Assembly (NCBI RefSeq): GCF_024733845.1
Contig: NZ_JANRHG010000016.1
Coordinates: forward strand, 1-60,249
DNA from: Neomoorella sulfitireducens
GTDB taxonomy: Bacteria > Bacillota > DSM-521 > Neomoorellales > Neomoorellaceae
DNA length: 60,249 nucleotides
Direction of reading: 5' to 3'
The notes below the pieces were generated by a model. That model was not told the origin of the DNA. It was given only the letters and a program-made list of their open reading frames with translations, and searched no databases. The translations under genes and the position numbers were made by a program. This document shows, in pieces, positions 8,731 to 21,216 of the stretch (its first letter is position 1; every line of letters starts with the position of its first letter).

Positions 8731-8934
8731 ATGTTCCAGGAGGTTTATGATAATTGGGTAAAAGAAATCACCGGCGAAGGAAAAAAGGTTATGACTGCTC
8801 CTCCCACCGGTAGTATAGTGCCGTGCGAAATGACAGAATGCATCTATTGTTTAGACAACAAATACTGCGGTCGCCTTTACCCACCCCGCAACGGGGATGG
8901 GTATTGTAAAGATTTTATATCCATTAACGATTAG
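8731..8934 (+). CDS. Small cysteine-rich protein (DUF1540-like pattern)
   Basis: 67 residues from ATG 8731 (GGAAGGAG 9 nt upstream); an ATG at 8725 is too close to the site. The C-terminal half holds five Cys: VPCEMTECIYCLDNKYCG and GDGYCKDF. The spacing and the closing C-x-D-F resemble DUF1540, small presumed metal-binding proteins common in spore-forming clostridia. It stands alone with its own promoter and terminator. Function is unknown. Confidence 0.7.
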   Translation: MFQEVYDNWVKEITGEGKKVMTAPPTGSIVPCEMTECIYCLDNKYCGRLYPPRNGDGYCKDFISIND

Positions 8935-8956
8935 TGCCGGAAGGCACTTTTTTTAT
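8933..8956 (+). terminator. Intrinsic terminator
   Basis: AGTGCC GGAA GGCACT with a seven-T run, starting at the stop codon of the Cys-rich small gene. Confidence 0.9.
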
Positions 8957-9017
8957 ACCCCCGGGGCGGTTTAACCCTTCACGGCGGGCCAGTGTGACGG
9001 CTTTTTAGCTACACCCT

Positions 9018-9800
9018 TTAAGCCCCGGCCAGCAATTCCTTCAACATCCTGGCATTGGTTACCGCCTGGGAGTGATAATGGTTGTTAAAGGCCACAAAGA
9101 CCCGTTCGGCCTGCCCGGCCAGGTAAGCTATGCCCGGCAGCCACCCTTTCAGTTCGGCTTCATTATAAAGGTAATCATAGCGTTCGTAGGCTTCGTCATG
9201 CCGCCACCACCGCTCCGCATTGCGGCCGTGAAAACGAACGTAAGCCACTGCCGCCGTACAGCGGACCACCGGCCCCACCAGCCCCGGCAGACCCGGCTCA
9301 TCAACACAGGTATAGGCCAGTTCGTGACGCTGTAAGAAATCCCAGACGGCGTCATTCACCCAGCTGTTGTGGCGAAATTCTACCACCAGGGGGACATCGG
9401 GTAAAAGTTCTTTCAGCCTGGTTAAATGCTCGCGGTTGGCCTGGTTATTGCGGAAAGAAAAGGGAAACTGGAGCAGGACGGCCCCTAGCCGCCCCCTGTC
9501 AATCAGGGGCTGGAGGGCCTGGCGCAGTTGCCGGCCGTCACCGTACAGGCTGTCACCCCGTTCATGGGTCAGGGTGCGATAGGCTTTCACGGTAAAAATA
9601 AACCCTTCCGGCACCTTGCGGGCCATTTGCTCCAGGTTCTGGGGCCGCGGCAGGGCGTAATAGGTGGAATTTATTTCGGTAAAGTTAAACTCCCGGGCAT
9701 AATAAGGGAGCATATCCTTCGCCGCCAAACCCGGCGGGTAGAAATGGCCCAGCCAGTCGCGGTAGCTGTAGCCGGAAGTGCCGATGTAGATGGCCGTCAT
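9018..9800 (-). CDS. DUF72 (YecE-like) family protein
   Basis: 260 residues; ATG behind GGAGAGG. N-terminal YIGTSGYSYRDWLGHFYP, the segment EFNFTEINSTYYALP, RLGAVLLQFPFSF and the C-terminal VFVAFNNHYHSQAVTNA are diagnostic of DUF72, a TIM-barrel family related to endonuclease IV-like folds. Biochemical role is not established. It is divergent from corA and probably monocistronic. Confidence 0.9.
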   Translation of the reverse strand: MTAIYIGTSGYSYRDWLGHFYPPGLAAKDMLPYYAREFNFTEINSTYYALPRPQNLEQMARKVPEGFIFTVKAYRTLTHERGDSLYGDGRQLRQALQPLIDRGRLGAVLLQFPFSFRNNQANREHLTRLKELLPDVPLVVEFRHNSWVNDAVWDFLQRHELAYTCVDEPGLPGLVGPVVRCTAAVAYVRFHGRNAERWWRHDEAYERYDYLYNEAELKGWLPGIAYLAGQAERVFVAFNNHYHSQAVTNARMLKELLAGA

Positions 9801-9896
9801 TTGACCTCTCCATTTCCCTGGTAGTCCTGTGGGGTATCATTGAAATGCATATCTAATGGTAAACTAAAGCCGAATCCCTGTCCAGGGGTGACTGGT

Positions 9897-10847
9897 ATGA
9901 AACACGTCTTAATTTTTTACCCGGCCCGGGGACTTAAAGAAGAGGTGCCGGAGGACTTTCAACCCCGCATCAGCGAGGCTTATACCTGGCTGGACCTGGT
10001 ACAACCGACACCGGCGGAACTGGACCTTTTGACAGATCTTTTCCACTTTCACCCCCTGTCCGTAAAAGACTGCCGTCACCCCCATTATCGTCCCGGGATC
10101 GCCCAGTATGATGAATACGCCTTCCTCACCCTGCGCCTGGTCAAGCCCGGCCAGCGCTCCCTGACGGCAACCCTGAACGTCTTCCTGGGGCCAAGGTTCA
10201 TAGTTACCGTCCACCAGGAAGAACTGGAGTTCGTAACTAAACTCTGGCACCAGTACCGCCGGGACCCGCAGCTTTTCCAGAAGGGCACCGACTTTATCCT
10301 TTACAGCCTGCTCGAACCCCTGTCGGATACCTTTTTTGCCTTTTTCGACCGTACTGAAGGCAAAATCGAATACCTGGAAGAGGAAGTCTTCCGCCGCCCT
10401 AACCGTCAGATCCTCAATCAAGTATTCACCTTGAGGCGCCAGGCCATTAAGCTGCGCAAAATTCTCGGCGCCCAGCGGGATATTTTGAACCTCCTGGCCT
10501 ATCCCGAGTTCAAGCTGGTAAAGCCGGAAAACCGGGTCTTTTTCCTGGATATCTACAATGAAATGCTACGCCTTATGGACCAGGTGGAAACCTTTCATGA
10601 CCTGGCCAGTTCCACCCTGGAAATCTATCTTTCCCTGACCTCCAATCGCCTGAACGAGATCATGAAGGTCCTGACGGTAATCACCACCATCATGATGCCT
10701 TTAACCCTCATCGCCGGCATTTACGGTATGAATTTCCGCTACATGCCGGAGCTGGAATGGCGCTACGGCTATTTTACCGTCCTGGGGGTAATGGCCCTCC
10801 TGGCGGCAGTGATGCTCTTTTTCTTCCGGCGCAAGGGATGGTTTTGA
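9897..10847 (+). CDS. corA: CorA-family magnesium/divalent cation channel
   Basis: 316 residues. ATG 9897 (MKHVLIFYP) is chosen to match family length; upstream in-frame codons from 9840 lack conservation. A large cytosolic N-terminal domain is followed by two C-terminal membrane helices, the first ending in the signature GMN (GIYGMNF) and the second in a positively charged tail (FFFRRKGWF). It forms a pentameric inner-membrane channel for Mg2+ and other divalent ions. It is monocistronic. Confidence 0.95.
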   Translation: MKHVLIFYPARGLKEEVPEDFQPRISEAYTWLDLVQPTPAELDLLTDLFHFHPLSVKDCRHPHYRPGIAQYDEYAFLTLRLVKPGQRSLTATLNVFLGPRFIVTVHQEELEFVTKLWHQYRRDPQLFQKGTDFILYSLLEPLSDTFFAFFDRTEGKIEYLEEEVFRRPNRQILNQVFTLRRQAIKLRKILGAQRDILNLLAYPEFKLVKPENRVFFLDIYNEMLRLMDQVETFHDLASSTLEIYLSLTSNRLNEIMKVLTVITTIMMPLTLIAGIYGMNFRYMPELEWRYGYFTVLGVMALLAAVMLFFFRRKGWF

Positions 10848-10862
10848 GAACACCGTAATGAT

Positions 10863-10893
10863 TAACCCCGGCAGATTGCCCGCCGGGGTTTTG
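10863..10893. terminator. Intrinsic terminator between corA and eno
   Basis: AACCCCGG and CCGGGGTT form a short stem with T-rich flank on the + strand; it lies between the converging corA and eno genes. Confidence 0.75.
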
Positions 10894-10904
10894 ATTTGAC
10901 TAAA

Positions 10905-12372
<1,468 letters not shown>

Positions 12373-12382
<10 letters not shown>

Positions 12383-13917
12383 TTTTTTATCAAGCTCTTC
12401 CCCGTCATCTCCGCCGGCCGGGGCAGTCTCAGGATGTCCAGGATCGTCGGAGCTACGTCCTCCAGGGCCCCTTCCCGCAAATGAACGTTGCGGTAGCCGG
12501 CGTCGACCAGGATAAAGGGTACCAGGTTGCTGGTGTGGGCAGTGTGGGGCTCCCCGTTGGGTTCCCGCATCTCTTCGGCGTTGCCGTGGTCGGCCGTAAC
12601 CAGGAGGGGAGCCCGCCGTTCTTCCATAGCCGCAGCGATGCGGCCCAGACACTCGTCCACCGTTTCCACCGCGGCAATGGCCGCCGCCAGGTCGCCGGTA
12701 TGGCCGACCATATCGGGGTTGGCGAAATTCAGGACAATAAAGTCATATTTATCCAGGCGTTCCAGGACTGCGTCCGTCACTTCCCGGGCGCTCATGGCCG
12801 GTTTTTGATCATAGGTTGCTACTTTCGGCGAAGGAATAAGCAAGCGATCTTCGCCGGGGAAGGGCTCCTCCACGCCGCCGTTGAAGAAAAAGGTGACGTG
12901 GGCGTACTTTTCCGTCTCGGCAATGCGTAGCTGCTTTAACCCGTTATTGGCGATGACCTCGCCCAGGACGTTGGTCAAAACCTGGGGCGGGAAGGCCACC
13001 GGCGCCGGGATGGTGACGTCGTACTGGGTCAGGCAGACAAAGTCGATATCCAGGCGGCCGCCGGGGCGGTCAAAGGATTCAAAGTCGCGGTCGACAAAGG
13101 CCCGGGTCAGCTGGCGCGCCCGGTCGGCGCGGAAGTTAAAGAAAATCACGCTGTCCTTGTCCCGGACCTGGGCCAGGGGCCGGCCATGGCGGGTTATTAC
13201 CGACGGTTCCACAAATTCGTCGGTAATGTCCCGGTCATAAGAAGCCTGGATGGCCGCCGCCGCCGATGGGAAGGGGTGCCCTTCTCCCGCCACTAGGGCC
13301 CGGTAGGCCTTTTCCGTCCGCTCCCAGCGGCGGTCCCGGTCCATGGAATAGTAACGGCCCGTGATGGTGGCAATGGACCCTATGCCCCACCGCCGGCATT
13401 CTTCTTCCACCTGCTTGAGGTACCCAGCGGCACTGGCGGGGGGCACATCGCGGCCGTCCAGGAAGGCGTGGATGTAAACCTGCTGCAGGCCCTCCCTTTG
13501 GGCCAGTTCCAGGAGGGCATACAGGTGCTCCAGGTGGCTGTGGACGCCGCCGTCGGAAACCAGGCCCATCAGGTGCAGGGCGCCGCCCCGTTCCCTCGTC
13601 CCCCGAACGGCTTTAAGGAGCACTTCATTGCTAAAAAAGGTACCATCTTTAATGGCCCTGGAAATCCGGGTCAACTCCTGGTAGACTATACGGCCGGCGC
13701 CGATATTCAGATGGCCAACTTCGGAGTTGCCCATCTGGCCCGCCGGCAGACCCACAGCTTCCCCGGAAGCCCGGAGGCGGGTATGGGGATATGCGGCCAT
13801 GAGGCGGCGGTAATTGGGCAAACGCCCCTGACTGATGGCATTGCCTTCGCCCGGATGGCCCAGGCCGAAACCGTCGAGGATCATTAACATTAAAGGACGA
13901 TTGTTATTCACCAACAC
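12373..13917 (-). CDS. gpmI: 2,3-bisphosphoglycerate-independent phosphoglycerate mutase
   Basis: 514 residues; GTG (or the adjacent TTG) after AGGAGAAG. A Mn2+-dependent enzyme of the alkaline-phosphatase superfamily converting 3- to 2-phosphoglycerate. Seen: MILDGFGLG, the phosphoserine region [17 protein letters not shown], FHDxR-type SHLEHLY and LDGRDVPP, and the C-terminal metal site [12 protein letters not shown]. Length is typical. It lies in the glycolytic operon between tpiA and eno. Confidence 0.97.
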
Positions 13918-13993
13918 AACTTCTCCTGTTCCCTGCTCTTTTGGGGAGTTGCAGGATGGACGTCACTCCGACCACACAATCTCCCTTTTTATG

Positions 13994-14746
13994 CTAGTGT
14001 TCTTTGTAATTGACAATGGCGGCAAAGGATACGGCGTCCAGGCTGGCGCCCCCCACCAGAGCACCGTCGATATCCGGCTGGGCCATAAGTTCGGCGATAT
14101 TTTCCGGCTTGACGCTGCCGCCGTACTGGATGCGGGTCGCCCGGGCCTTTTCACCGTACATGGCCCTTAAAGTCTCCCGGATAAAGGCGATGACTTCCTG
14201 GGCGTCGGCCGCCGTAGCCGTACGGCCGGTGCCAATGGCCCACACCGGCTCATAGGCCACCACCAGGGTTTCAACTTGATCCGCTGCCAGCCCCTGCAAA
14301 CCCTCCTGGACCTGGCGGCCGACTACGTCCAGGGTGTTACCGGCCTCCCTTTCGGCCAGGGTTTCACCCACGCAGACGATGGGTACAAGGCCGTGGCGCA
14401 AAGCGGCATGGAGCTTTTTATTGACGGTGGCGTCGGTCTCGCCAAAGTACTGGCGCCGCTCGGAGTGGCCGATAATAACATAGCGGCAGCCGAGTTCTTT
14501 GAGCATTGGCCCGGACACTTCGCCGGTATAGGCGCCCCAATCTTCCCAGAAGAGGTCCTGGGCGCCGACAGAAATGTTGGAACCGGCGGCGGCATTGACT
14601 GCCGCCGCTATGGCCGTGAAGGGCGGGCAGACGACCACTTCCACGTCGGTGGCTCCTACCAGGGGCCGCAGCAGGGTAACCAGCTCCCTGGCCTTTTCCG
14701 TAGTATTATACATCTTCCAGTTGCCGGCAATAATGGGTCGGCGCAA
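13994..14746 (-). CDS. tpiA: Triosephosphate isomerase
   Basis: 250 residues. TTG 14746 is preferred: GAGGAG lies 8 nt upstream and the protein then begins [13 protein letters not shown] like its homologues; the GTG at 14755 is fused to the site. Catalytic residues: Lys in GNWKMY, His in [12 protein letters not shown], Glu in [12 protein letters not shown], and the phosphate loop GGSVKPEN. It interconverts dihydroxyacetone phosphate and glyceraldehyde-3-phosphate, linking the glycerol route to lower glycolysis. It begins 5 nt after the pgk stop codon. Confidence 0.97.
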   Translation of the reverse strand: MRRPIIAGNWKMYNTTEKARELVTLLRPLVGATDVEVVVCPPFTAIAAAVNAAAGSNISVGAQDLFWEDWGAYTGEVSGPMLKELGCRYVIIGHSERRQYFGETDATVNKKLHAALRHGLVPIVCVGETLAEREAGNTLDVVGRQVQEGLQGLAADQVETLVVAYEPVWAIGTGRTATAADAQEVIAFIRETLRAMYGEKARATRIQYGGSVKPENIAELMAQPDIDGALVGGASLDAVSFAAIVNYKEH

Positions 14747-14751
14747 GTCAA

Positions 14752-15945
14752 TCACTCCTCAGCCTGTTTTTCCGTCAGGGCTACTACCCCGGGAAGGGCC
14801 TTGCCTTCCAGGAACTCCAGGGAGGCGCCGCCGCCGGTGGAAATATGCCCTATTTTTCCTGCCACACCAACCTTCTCTACCGCGGCCACCGAGTCTCCCC
14901 CGCCGACGATGGTCATGCCGTCCACGGCCGCTACGGCCCGGGCTACGGCCTCGGTACCGTGGGCAAAGGGCTCCATTTCAAAAACACCCATGGGCCCGTT
15001 CCAGACGACGGTGCGGGCACCGTTCAGGGCGTTGGCGTACTCGCGCGCCGTTTCGGGGCCGATGTCCAGGGCCATCCAGCCGTCGGGAACGGCATTGGCG
15101 GCCACTACCTGGTGGGGCGCGTCGGCCTTGAACTCCTGGGCCACCACCAGATCCCGGGGCAACAGCATTTTTACCCCCTGCCGTTCGGCCTGGGCCATAA
15201 GTTCCCGGGCCAGGGGGACCTGATCCTCTTCCACCAGGGATTTGCCCATGGAGTAACCCCTGGCCCTGAGGAAGGTGTTGGCCATGCCGCCGCCGATAAT
15301 CAGGGTATCGACTTTGGTGAGGAGGTTACGGATAACACTGATCTTATCGGAAACCTTGGCCCCGCCGATAATGGCCACAAAGGGCCTCTCCGGATCGGCC
15401 AGGGCTTTGCCCAGGGTTTCGATTTCCTTCTGCAGCAGGAAACCGGCCGCCGCCGGCAGGTAGTGGGCCACGCCTTCGGTGGAAGCATGGGCGCGGTGGG
15501 CGGCGCCGAAGGCGTCATTGACGTAAAGGTCGGCCAGGGAGGCCAGCTTCCTGGCAAACTCCGGGTCGTTTTTCTCTTCTTCCGGGTGAAAACGCAGGTT
15601 TTCCAGGAGGAGGACTTCGCCGGGTTGTAGAGCGGCTGCCGCGGCCTTTACTTCCGGGCCAATACAATCGTTGACCTTATGTACCGGCCGCCCCAGGAGG
15701 CCTTCCAGTTCTTTAGCCACCGGGTCGAGGCGCAGTTCTTCCTTGACTTTACCCTTGGGGCGTCCCAGGTGAGACATGAGGATTACCCGGGCGCCACGGT
15801 CAATGAGGTACTGGATGGTGGGCAGGGCCGCCCGGATGCGGGTGTTGTCCGTTACCCGGCCTGCCTCCAGGGGTACGTTGAAGTCGACCCGTACCAGGAC
15901 GCGTCTATTTTGGAGATCCAGGTCTTTCAGGGTTAACTTGGCCAC
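14752..15945 (-). CDS. pgk: Phosphoglycerate kinase
   Basis: 397 residues from GTG 15945 (GAGGAGG upstream). ATP-forming kinase of glycolysis. Signature [12 protein letters not shown] at the N-terminus, MSHLGRPKG, the nucleotide-binding GGAKVSDKI and [13 protein letters not shown], and NGPMGVFE are present. It is full length with the expected two-lobe arrangement. It follows gap after an unusually long 466-bp non-coding interval. Confidence 0.98.
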   Translation of the reverse strand: MAKLTLKDLDLQNRRVLVRVDFNVPLEAGRVTDNTRIRAALPTIQYLIDRGARVILMSHLGRPKGKVKEELRLDPVAKELEGLLGRPVHKVNDCIGPEVKAAAAALQPGEVLLLENLRFHPEEEKNDPEFARKLASLADLYVNDAFGAAHRAHASTEGVAHYLPAAAGFLLQKEIETLGKALADPERPFVAIIGGAKVSDKISVIRNLLTKVDTLIIGGGMANTFLRARGYSMGKSLVEEDQVPLARELMAQAERQGVKMLLPRDLVVAQEFKADAPHQVVAANAVPDGWMALDIGPETAREYANALNGARTVVWNGPMGVFEMEPFAHGTEAVARAVAAVDGMTIVGGGDSVAAVEKVGVAGKIGHISTGGGASLEFLEGKALPGVVALTEKQAEE

Positions 15946-16002
15946 CAGTCAAACCTCCTCGGGATATATGGTTTTATAAATGGTGATTACTTGTTAAGCT
16001 AT

Positions 16003-16341
16003 AATCCTGCTACTCCAGGATTGGGGTACAGGCTCCGGTCTCCGGTGGTTCTCGGCTGGCAAACTTAGCGTTCAGCCTTGCTCGGCGGCGGGGGTGGCTT
16101 GGCTTTATCTCTTTGATCAATCAAAACGGGGCGTGGTAATTCTCGTTCCTGAGTTACGTTACGATCCCCCCCCGTTCACCGCCGCCTCACAAAGGCGTCG
16201 CGTAAGTATCTAGACGCCTCGAACCAAGTCGCCCTCCGCCTGTACCCTCCAGCCCATTGCCATAGCCTGCATTTTCATGATACGCTGTCGGGAGCGCCGC
16301 CCGCCGAGAGGGGCGGGCACTGGTGAGGGGTAATTGTGCCC
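16003..16341 (-). ncRNA. Candidate structured RNA in the gap-pgk intergenic region
   Basis: No reading frame is credible here, but many exact complementarities nest without conflict: GGGTACAGG (16024-16032) with CCTGTACCC (16239-16247); TGGTTC (16046-16051) with GAACCA (16221-16226); inside them three arms, GGCTG/CAGCC (16054-16077), GGCGGCGG/CCGCCGCC (16084-16186) continuing into AACGGGG/CCCCGTT (16125-16176) and a CTC/GAG hairpin, and AGGCGTC/GACGCCT (16193-16219). Flanking hairpins are at 16003-16022 and 16299-16341. The strand is assumed from the operon; palindromic stems do not fix it. It could be a regulatory RNA or an ORF-less mobile RNA element. No known class was recognised. Confidence 0.5.
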
Positions 16342-16385
16342 ATCTATTTAATCATTATGTTACCCTAATTGCCCCGGCATGCGAA

Positions 16386-16407
16386 ACGGCCGCCTTGCGG
16401 CGACCGT
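16386..16407 (-). other. Hairpin after gap
   Basis: ACGGTCGCC GCAA GGCGGCCGT on the minus strand with a GNRA-type loop, 5 nt after the gap stop codon. No U-run follows, so it is more likely a stability or processing element than a terminator. Confidence 0.5.
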
Positions 16408-16411
16408 TCCT

Positions 16412-17434
<1,023 letters not shown>

Positions 17435-17446
17435 TCAAGTATTGTT

Positions 17447-17475
17447 ATTATAGCAAGGATGCCCCCGGGGAGCAA
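17447..17475 (-). promoter_or_regulatory. Sigma-A promoter of the gap operon
   Basis: TTGCTC (17470-17475) and TATAAT (17447-17452) are 17 nt apart on the minus strand, about 28 nt upstream of the gap start. A second match, TTATAA (17535-17540) with TATAAT (17512-17517), is also 17 nt apart, so two promoters are possible. Confidence 0.7.
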
Positions 17476-17611
17476 TCAATTCCCTGCCATTTTTCCAGCC
17501 AAACTATCGTTATTATACCATAGGCACCGGGAATTTATAATAACGGCGGCTTGTACCTTAGGTCACTATTCAACACCAATCACCAAAATCCTCCTCTGAA
17601 AATAGCTACAA

Positions 17612-17645
17612 TTACCTTTTCAGGGGGCATCTGCCCCCTGAAAGT
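17612..17645 (-). terminator. Hairpin immediately after rpoN
   Basis: TTTCAGGGGGCA / TGCCCCCTGAAA (12-bp stem, tiny loop) follows the rpoN stop codon directly. It lacks a U-run, so it may attenuate or stabilise rather than fully terminate before gap. Confidence 0.55.
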
Positions 17646-19031
17646 CTAATAACGTTTTCTCTTAGCTGCTGCAGGTATACCCTGCTCGTCGCGGTACTTG
17701 GCCACCGTGCGCCGGGAAATCTTGATCCCCTGCTGCTGCAGCATTTCTTGCAACTGAAGATCCGTAAGGGGATTGGTAGCATCCTCCCGGCTGATGGCTT
17801 CGGCAATTATTTTTTTGATACTCTTGGCGGCGGCTGCGCCTCCTTTTTTTTCGACCCCGCTGGCAAAGAAGAACTTTAATTCAAATACCCCCCACGGCGT
17901 CTGGACATACTTGTTGGCCGTCGCCCTGCTGACGGTAGATTCATGAATGCCTAAGGAGGCGGCTACCTGGCGCATGGTGAGGGGCTTCAGGTACTTTAAC
18001 CCTTTGTCGAGGAATTCCCGCTGCTCCTGCACCAGGCAGTTTACCACCCGGTAAAGGGTCAGGCGGCGCTGTTCCAGGCTGCGCATAAGCCAGGCCGCAG
18101 CGTTGAGCTTGCTTTCTATAAAGCGCCGGGTCGCCTGGTCTAGACTTCCCTCCTGGCGCATTAACGTCTGGTAAAAGGGGTTGATCCCCAGGCGGGGCAT
18201 GGCCGGATCATTGACCAGGACAACATAATCCTTACCAACCCGTTCAATGATAACGTCGGGAACAATATAGCGGTTCTCTTCGCCGCCGCCAAAGGAGCGA
18301 CCGGGCTTGGGGTCCAGGGTACGAATATAATCTACTACTTCCTGGACTGCCGGCAGGCTCATATTTAACCGCCGGGCAACCCGCTTTAAGCGTCCTGCGG
18401 CGACATCATTTAAAAAATAGCGGACAATTTTTTCTGCAGCCGGGGGAGCGTCTTTCCGCTGCTGCATCTGGATCAGGAGACACTCCGTAAGATTCCGGGC
18501 TCCTACACCCGGGGGGTCAAAACGCTGGATTAATTGTAATACCCGCCACACAGCTGCAGGAGAAACCTTCAAACAGGCAGCCGCTTCCCTGATACTGATC
18601 TTCAGGTAACCATTGGCGTCTAGATTGCCGATTAAGAAAGTGCCGATCTCCAGCTCGCGGGTTGTTGAGGCCGTTATTTTTAACTGGATCAGCAGGTGAT
18701 CCTGCAGGGTAGGCTGGCCGGTCAGGAAGTTCTGGTAGTTCCATTCCGGCCGTTCTTCCCGGGGAACCCTGACATAACCCAGGTCACTGCCGTCCTGGAA
18801 ATATTCCTGCCAGTCAATTTCAAAGGCTTCGTGCTCATCTGCCGCTTCATCGGTGAGAGCAGTGTCTTCTTCATCTTTTAACTCCAGCAGCGGGTTTTCC
18901 TGCAGTTCCTGCTGGACATATGCAGCCAGTTCCAGGGTGGAGAGTTGCAGGACAACAATGGCCTGGCGCAGTTCCGGTGTCATAATTAGCTTTTGCGTCT
19001 GTTCCAGGTTAAGGCCCAGGCGTTCGCGCAC
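17646..19031 (-). CDS. rpoN: RNA polymerase sigma-54 factor
   Basis: 461 residues from GTG 19031 after GGAGGAAA. Region I is Gln/Leu-rich (NLEQTQKLIMTPELRQAI), followed by an acidic linker, the core-binding domain, a helix-turn-helix (LGIHESTVSRATANKYVQTP) and the C-terminal RpoN box ARRTVAKYR. It directs core polymerase to -24/-12 promoters that need an ATP-dependent activator. Its position upstream of gap is where many Firmicutes have rpoN and/or cggR; cggR is absent here. A strong target promoter is at 1750-1765. Confidence 0.97.
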   Translation of the reverse strand: MRERLGLNLEQTQKLIMTPELRQAIVVLQLSTLELAAYVQQELQENPLLELKDEEDTALTDEAADEHEAFEIDWQEYFQDGSDLGYVRVPREERPEWNYQNFLTGQPTLQDHLLIQLKITASTTRELEIGTFLIGNLDANGYLKISIREAAACLKVSPAAVWRVLQLIQRFDPPGVGARNLTECLLIQMQQRKDAPPAAEKIVRYFLNDVAAGRLKRVARRLNMSLPAVQEVVDYIRTLDPKPGRSFGGGEENRYIVPDVIIERVGKDYVVLVNDPAMPRLGINPFYQTLMRQEGSLDQATRRFIESKLNAAAWLMRSLEQRRLTLYRVVNCLVQEQREFLDKGLKYLKPLTMRQVAASLGIHESTVSRATANKYVQTPWGVFELKFFFASGVEKKGGAAAAKSIKKIIAEAISREDATNPLTDLQLQEMLQQQGIKISRRTVAKYRDEQGIPAAAKRKRY

Positions 19032-19085
19032 CGCTTTCCTCCACCCCCTGCAATTTATTTAATTTATATTATTCGTGCCCACGCG

Positions 19086-19694
19086 TTATTTTTCCTGCCT
19101 CCGGGGCCAATTTATTGCCCGGAACAGGTACCACAGGCTTAAAGCCAGGCTTAAAACAACAGCTGTTACCAGGGCCAGGTTTTCCTGTCCGGGACTGAAG
19201 AGGTACGGGTGCAATCCCAGCCTATAATCAACAAAGTCATTTACCCCCAGCCACAAGACCACCAGGACAAACTGGGAAATTGATACCGGCCAGTGGCGCA
19301 GGAAGAGAAAGCCTTCAACCGTCATACCCAGGTGGGAGAGCCACAGGCCCGTCTCTACAACCGTCACCGGGGCCCCGGATAGCCAGTAGTCACTAATTAT
19401 TATTACTGCCCACAGGCCGTATTTTATGACCGCCGCAGCTGCCACCGCCCGCAGGAAGCCGCTTTCCCGGCGGCAATATGCCAGGATCATGGCCAGGCCA
19501 AAAAGGGTGGTGGCCAGGGGACTATCGGGGGTAACGGGCCACCATATTAAAGGTGTTTCAGCCAGCTGCTCCCGGTACCAGTAGTAACCATAAAGCGAAC
19601 CCAGGAGATTAACGGCGGCTAGGGTTACCAGGAACAAGTTCTGGTAGGGGGCTTCCCAGAGAAGGTGTTTTAGCCAGCGAAAAAAATGCAACAT
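19086..19694 (-). CDS. DUF1405-like membrane protein
   Basis: 202 residues from ATG 19694 (MLHFFRWLKHLLWEAPYQNL), 4 nt after the acyltransferase gene. Six or seven hydrophobic segments, the motif GSLYGYYWYREQL, TPDSPLATTLFGLAM and DFVDYRLGLHPYLF fit the DUF1405 (YpjA-like) family of unknown function. It is the last gene of a long leftward operon. Confidence 0.78.
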   Translation of the reverse strand: MLHFFRWLKHLLWEAPYQNLFLVTLAAVNLLGSLYGYYWYREQLAETPLIWWPVTPDSPLATTLFGLAMILAYCRRESGFLRAVAAAAVIKYGLWAVIIISDYWLSGAPVTVVETGLWLSHLGMTVEGFLFLRHWPVSISQFVLVVLWLGVNDFVDYRLGLHPYLFSPGQENLALVTAVVLSLALSLWYLFRAINWPRRQEK

Positions 19695-19698
19695 GTAA

Positions 19699-20262
19699 TT
19701 AATTCCTATCCCCTTTAAAGGCATTATTATCGTTGAGGTATTTGTCACTATCCGGAGAAGTATCTTCCGGCTCCATATCACTCACCCTGCCTATCACCCG
19801 CGCCGGGACGCCCCCGACTATGGTTCCCGGCGGGACATCCCGGGTAACTACCGCCCCCGCACCGACAATAGCCCCGTCGCCGATGCGTACTCCTGGTAAA
19901 ATGGTGGCGTTGGCGCCAATGAGGACCCAAGATCCAATTTCTACTGTCCCCAGGCGGTAAGCGCGGGGTAAAAACTCATGGGTCAGAATAGTAACATTAT
20001 ATCCAATAATACTCTCGGGACCAATATGAATAAGATCCGGCCTCAAGATGTCGGGCATGACCATCAGGCCTACGGCAGCCGTCGGTGCTACATTCATCCC
20101 CACCAGGTGGCGTAATAGCCAGTTTTTTAAGGGTAAAAAGGGTAAAAAACGGCTTAGTTCAATCCAAAAAAAATTCCAGGCCACCCGCCATAAAGGGGCA
20201 ATGCGGCACCAAAAGGCCATGCCATTGTGCCCGCTAACCGGAAAGGTTGTCGTCCGCCGCAT
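19699..20262 (-). CDS. Hexapeptide-repeat acyltransferase
   Basis: 187 residues; ATG 20262 has GGAGGGGGG six nt upstream inside the whiA end, giving a 29-nt overlap. Left-handed beta-helix hexapeptide repeats are visible ([45 protein letters not shown]), then the closing [17 protein letters not shown] typical of the maltose/galactoside O-acetyltransferase superfamily. The N-terminus is hydrophobic, hinting at membrane association. The acceptor is unknown. Confidence 0.85.
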   Translation of the reverse strand: MRRTTTFPVSGHNGMAFWCRIAPLWRVAWNFFWIELSRFLPFLPLKNWLLRHLVGMNVAPTAAVGLMVMPDILRPDLIHIGPESIIGYNVTILTHEFLPRAYRLGTVEIGSWVLIGANATILPGVRIGDGAIVGAGAVVTRDVPPGTIVGGVPARVIGRVSDMEPEDTSPDSDKYLNDNNAFKGDRN

Positions 20263-21169
20263 CTGTTTCCCCCCTCCGGGCCCGCACCTGCCTGGTCAGG
20301 TTTTCCAGGCGGCGCAGGCGGTGATTGACCCCCGACTTTCCCACCGGCGGTACCAGCATTTCTCCCAGCTCCTTTAAACTTGCTTCCGGGTGCTGGAGAC
20401 GCAGAGCGGCTATCTCCTGCAGGCTGGCCGGCAAACCCTCCCATCCCAGGGTCGCCACCAGGTAGCGAATGTTTTCCACCTGGCGCAGGCCCGTCTCAAC
20501 GGTCTTGCTCAAATTGGCCGTCTCACAGTTCACCAGCCGATTGACACGGTTGCGCATTTCTTTAAAAATAAGGACGTTTTCATAAGCCAGAACGGCGCTA
20601 TGGGCCCCCATCAGGCTTAAAGCCCGGACAATTTGCTCGCTGTCTTTCAGGTAAAGAACCAGGCTGCGCTGGCGCCGGCTGAGGCGAGGTTGAAGATCCA
20701 GGTGCTGCATAATGTCCTTGAGGCGGGCAGCCTCTTCTTCTCCTTCAATGAGGAATTCCAGGTGATGGGTCGCCGCCGGTTTATTGACGGAGCCGGCGAC
20801 CAGGAAGGTACCCCGGAGGTAGGCGGCCCGGCAGCACTGGTGCTCCGGTACCCCCTTCCTGGCGGCAAGCCAATCATTGAGAGCCTCCCTGCCGGCGGGG
20901 GTTAGCACCTTAAAGACCGGCCGGCCTTTACCGCCCCGGCGCTCGGTATTTACCTGTACCGGCAGGCCCAGTGCCGCCCTGGCCAGGGAATAAACCCTCC
21001 TGGCTGTAGCCGCATGAGGGGTAACCAGCAGGACGCCCTCACCTCCCGGTAAAGGAGGTAATTTAGCCAGGCGTAAAATGGCTACCAGTTCGGCCTCGGT
21101 ACAACAGGACCGTCGTTTTTTCACCCTGGCCAGTTCTTCTTTGGTTTCATAAGAGAAAGATATAGCCAT
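20234..21169 (-). CDS. whiA: DNA-binding protein WhiA
   Basis: 311 residues. An N-terminal degenerate LAGLIDADG homing-endonuclease-like fold ([25 protein letters not shown]) is joined to a C-terminal helix-turn-helix ([31 protein letters not shown]). In Firmicutes WhiA affects cell division and sporulation genes. It sits downstream of rapZ and yvcK, the standard arrangement. Confidence 0.96.
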   Translation of the reverse strand: MAISFSYETKEELARVKKRRSCCTEAELVAILRLAKLPPLPGGEGVLLVTPHAATARRVYSLARAALGLPVQVNTERRGGKGRPVFKVLTPAGREALNDWLAARKGVPEHQCCRAAYLRGTFLVAGSVNKPAATHHLEFLIEGEEEAARLKDIMQHLDLQPRLSRRQRSLVLYLKDSEQIVRALSLMGAHSAVLAYENVLIFKEMRNRVNRLVNCETANLSKTVETGLRQVENIRYLVATLGWEGLPASLQEIAALRLQHPEASLKELGEMLVPPVGKSGVNHRLRRLENLTRQVRARRGETDAADDNLSG

Positions 21170-21216
21170 AAGACCCTCCGTAAACTTCGAGGTTGATAAC
21201 GCCGGCCAGGCAGGCG

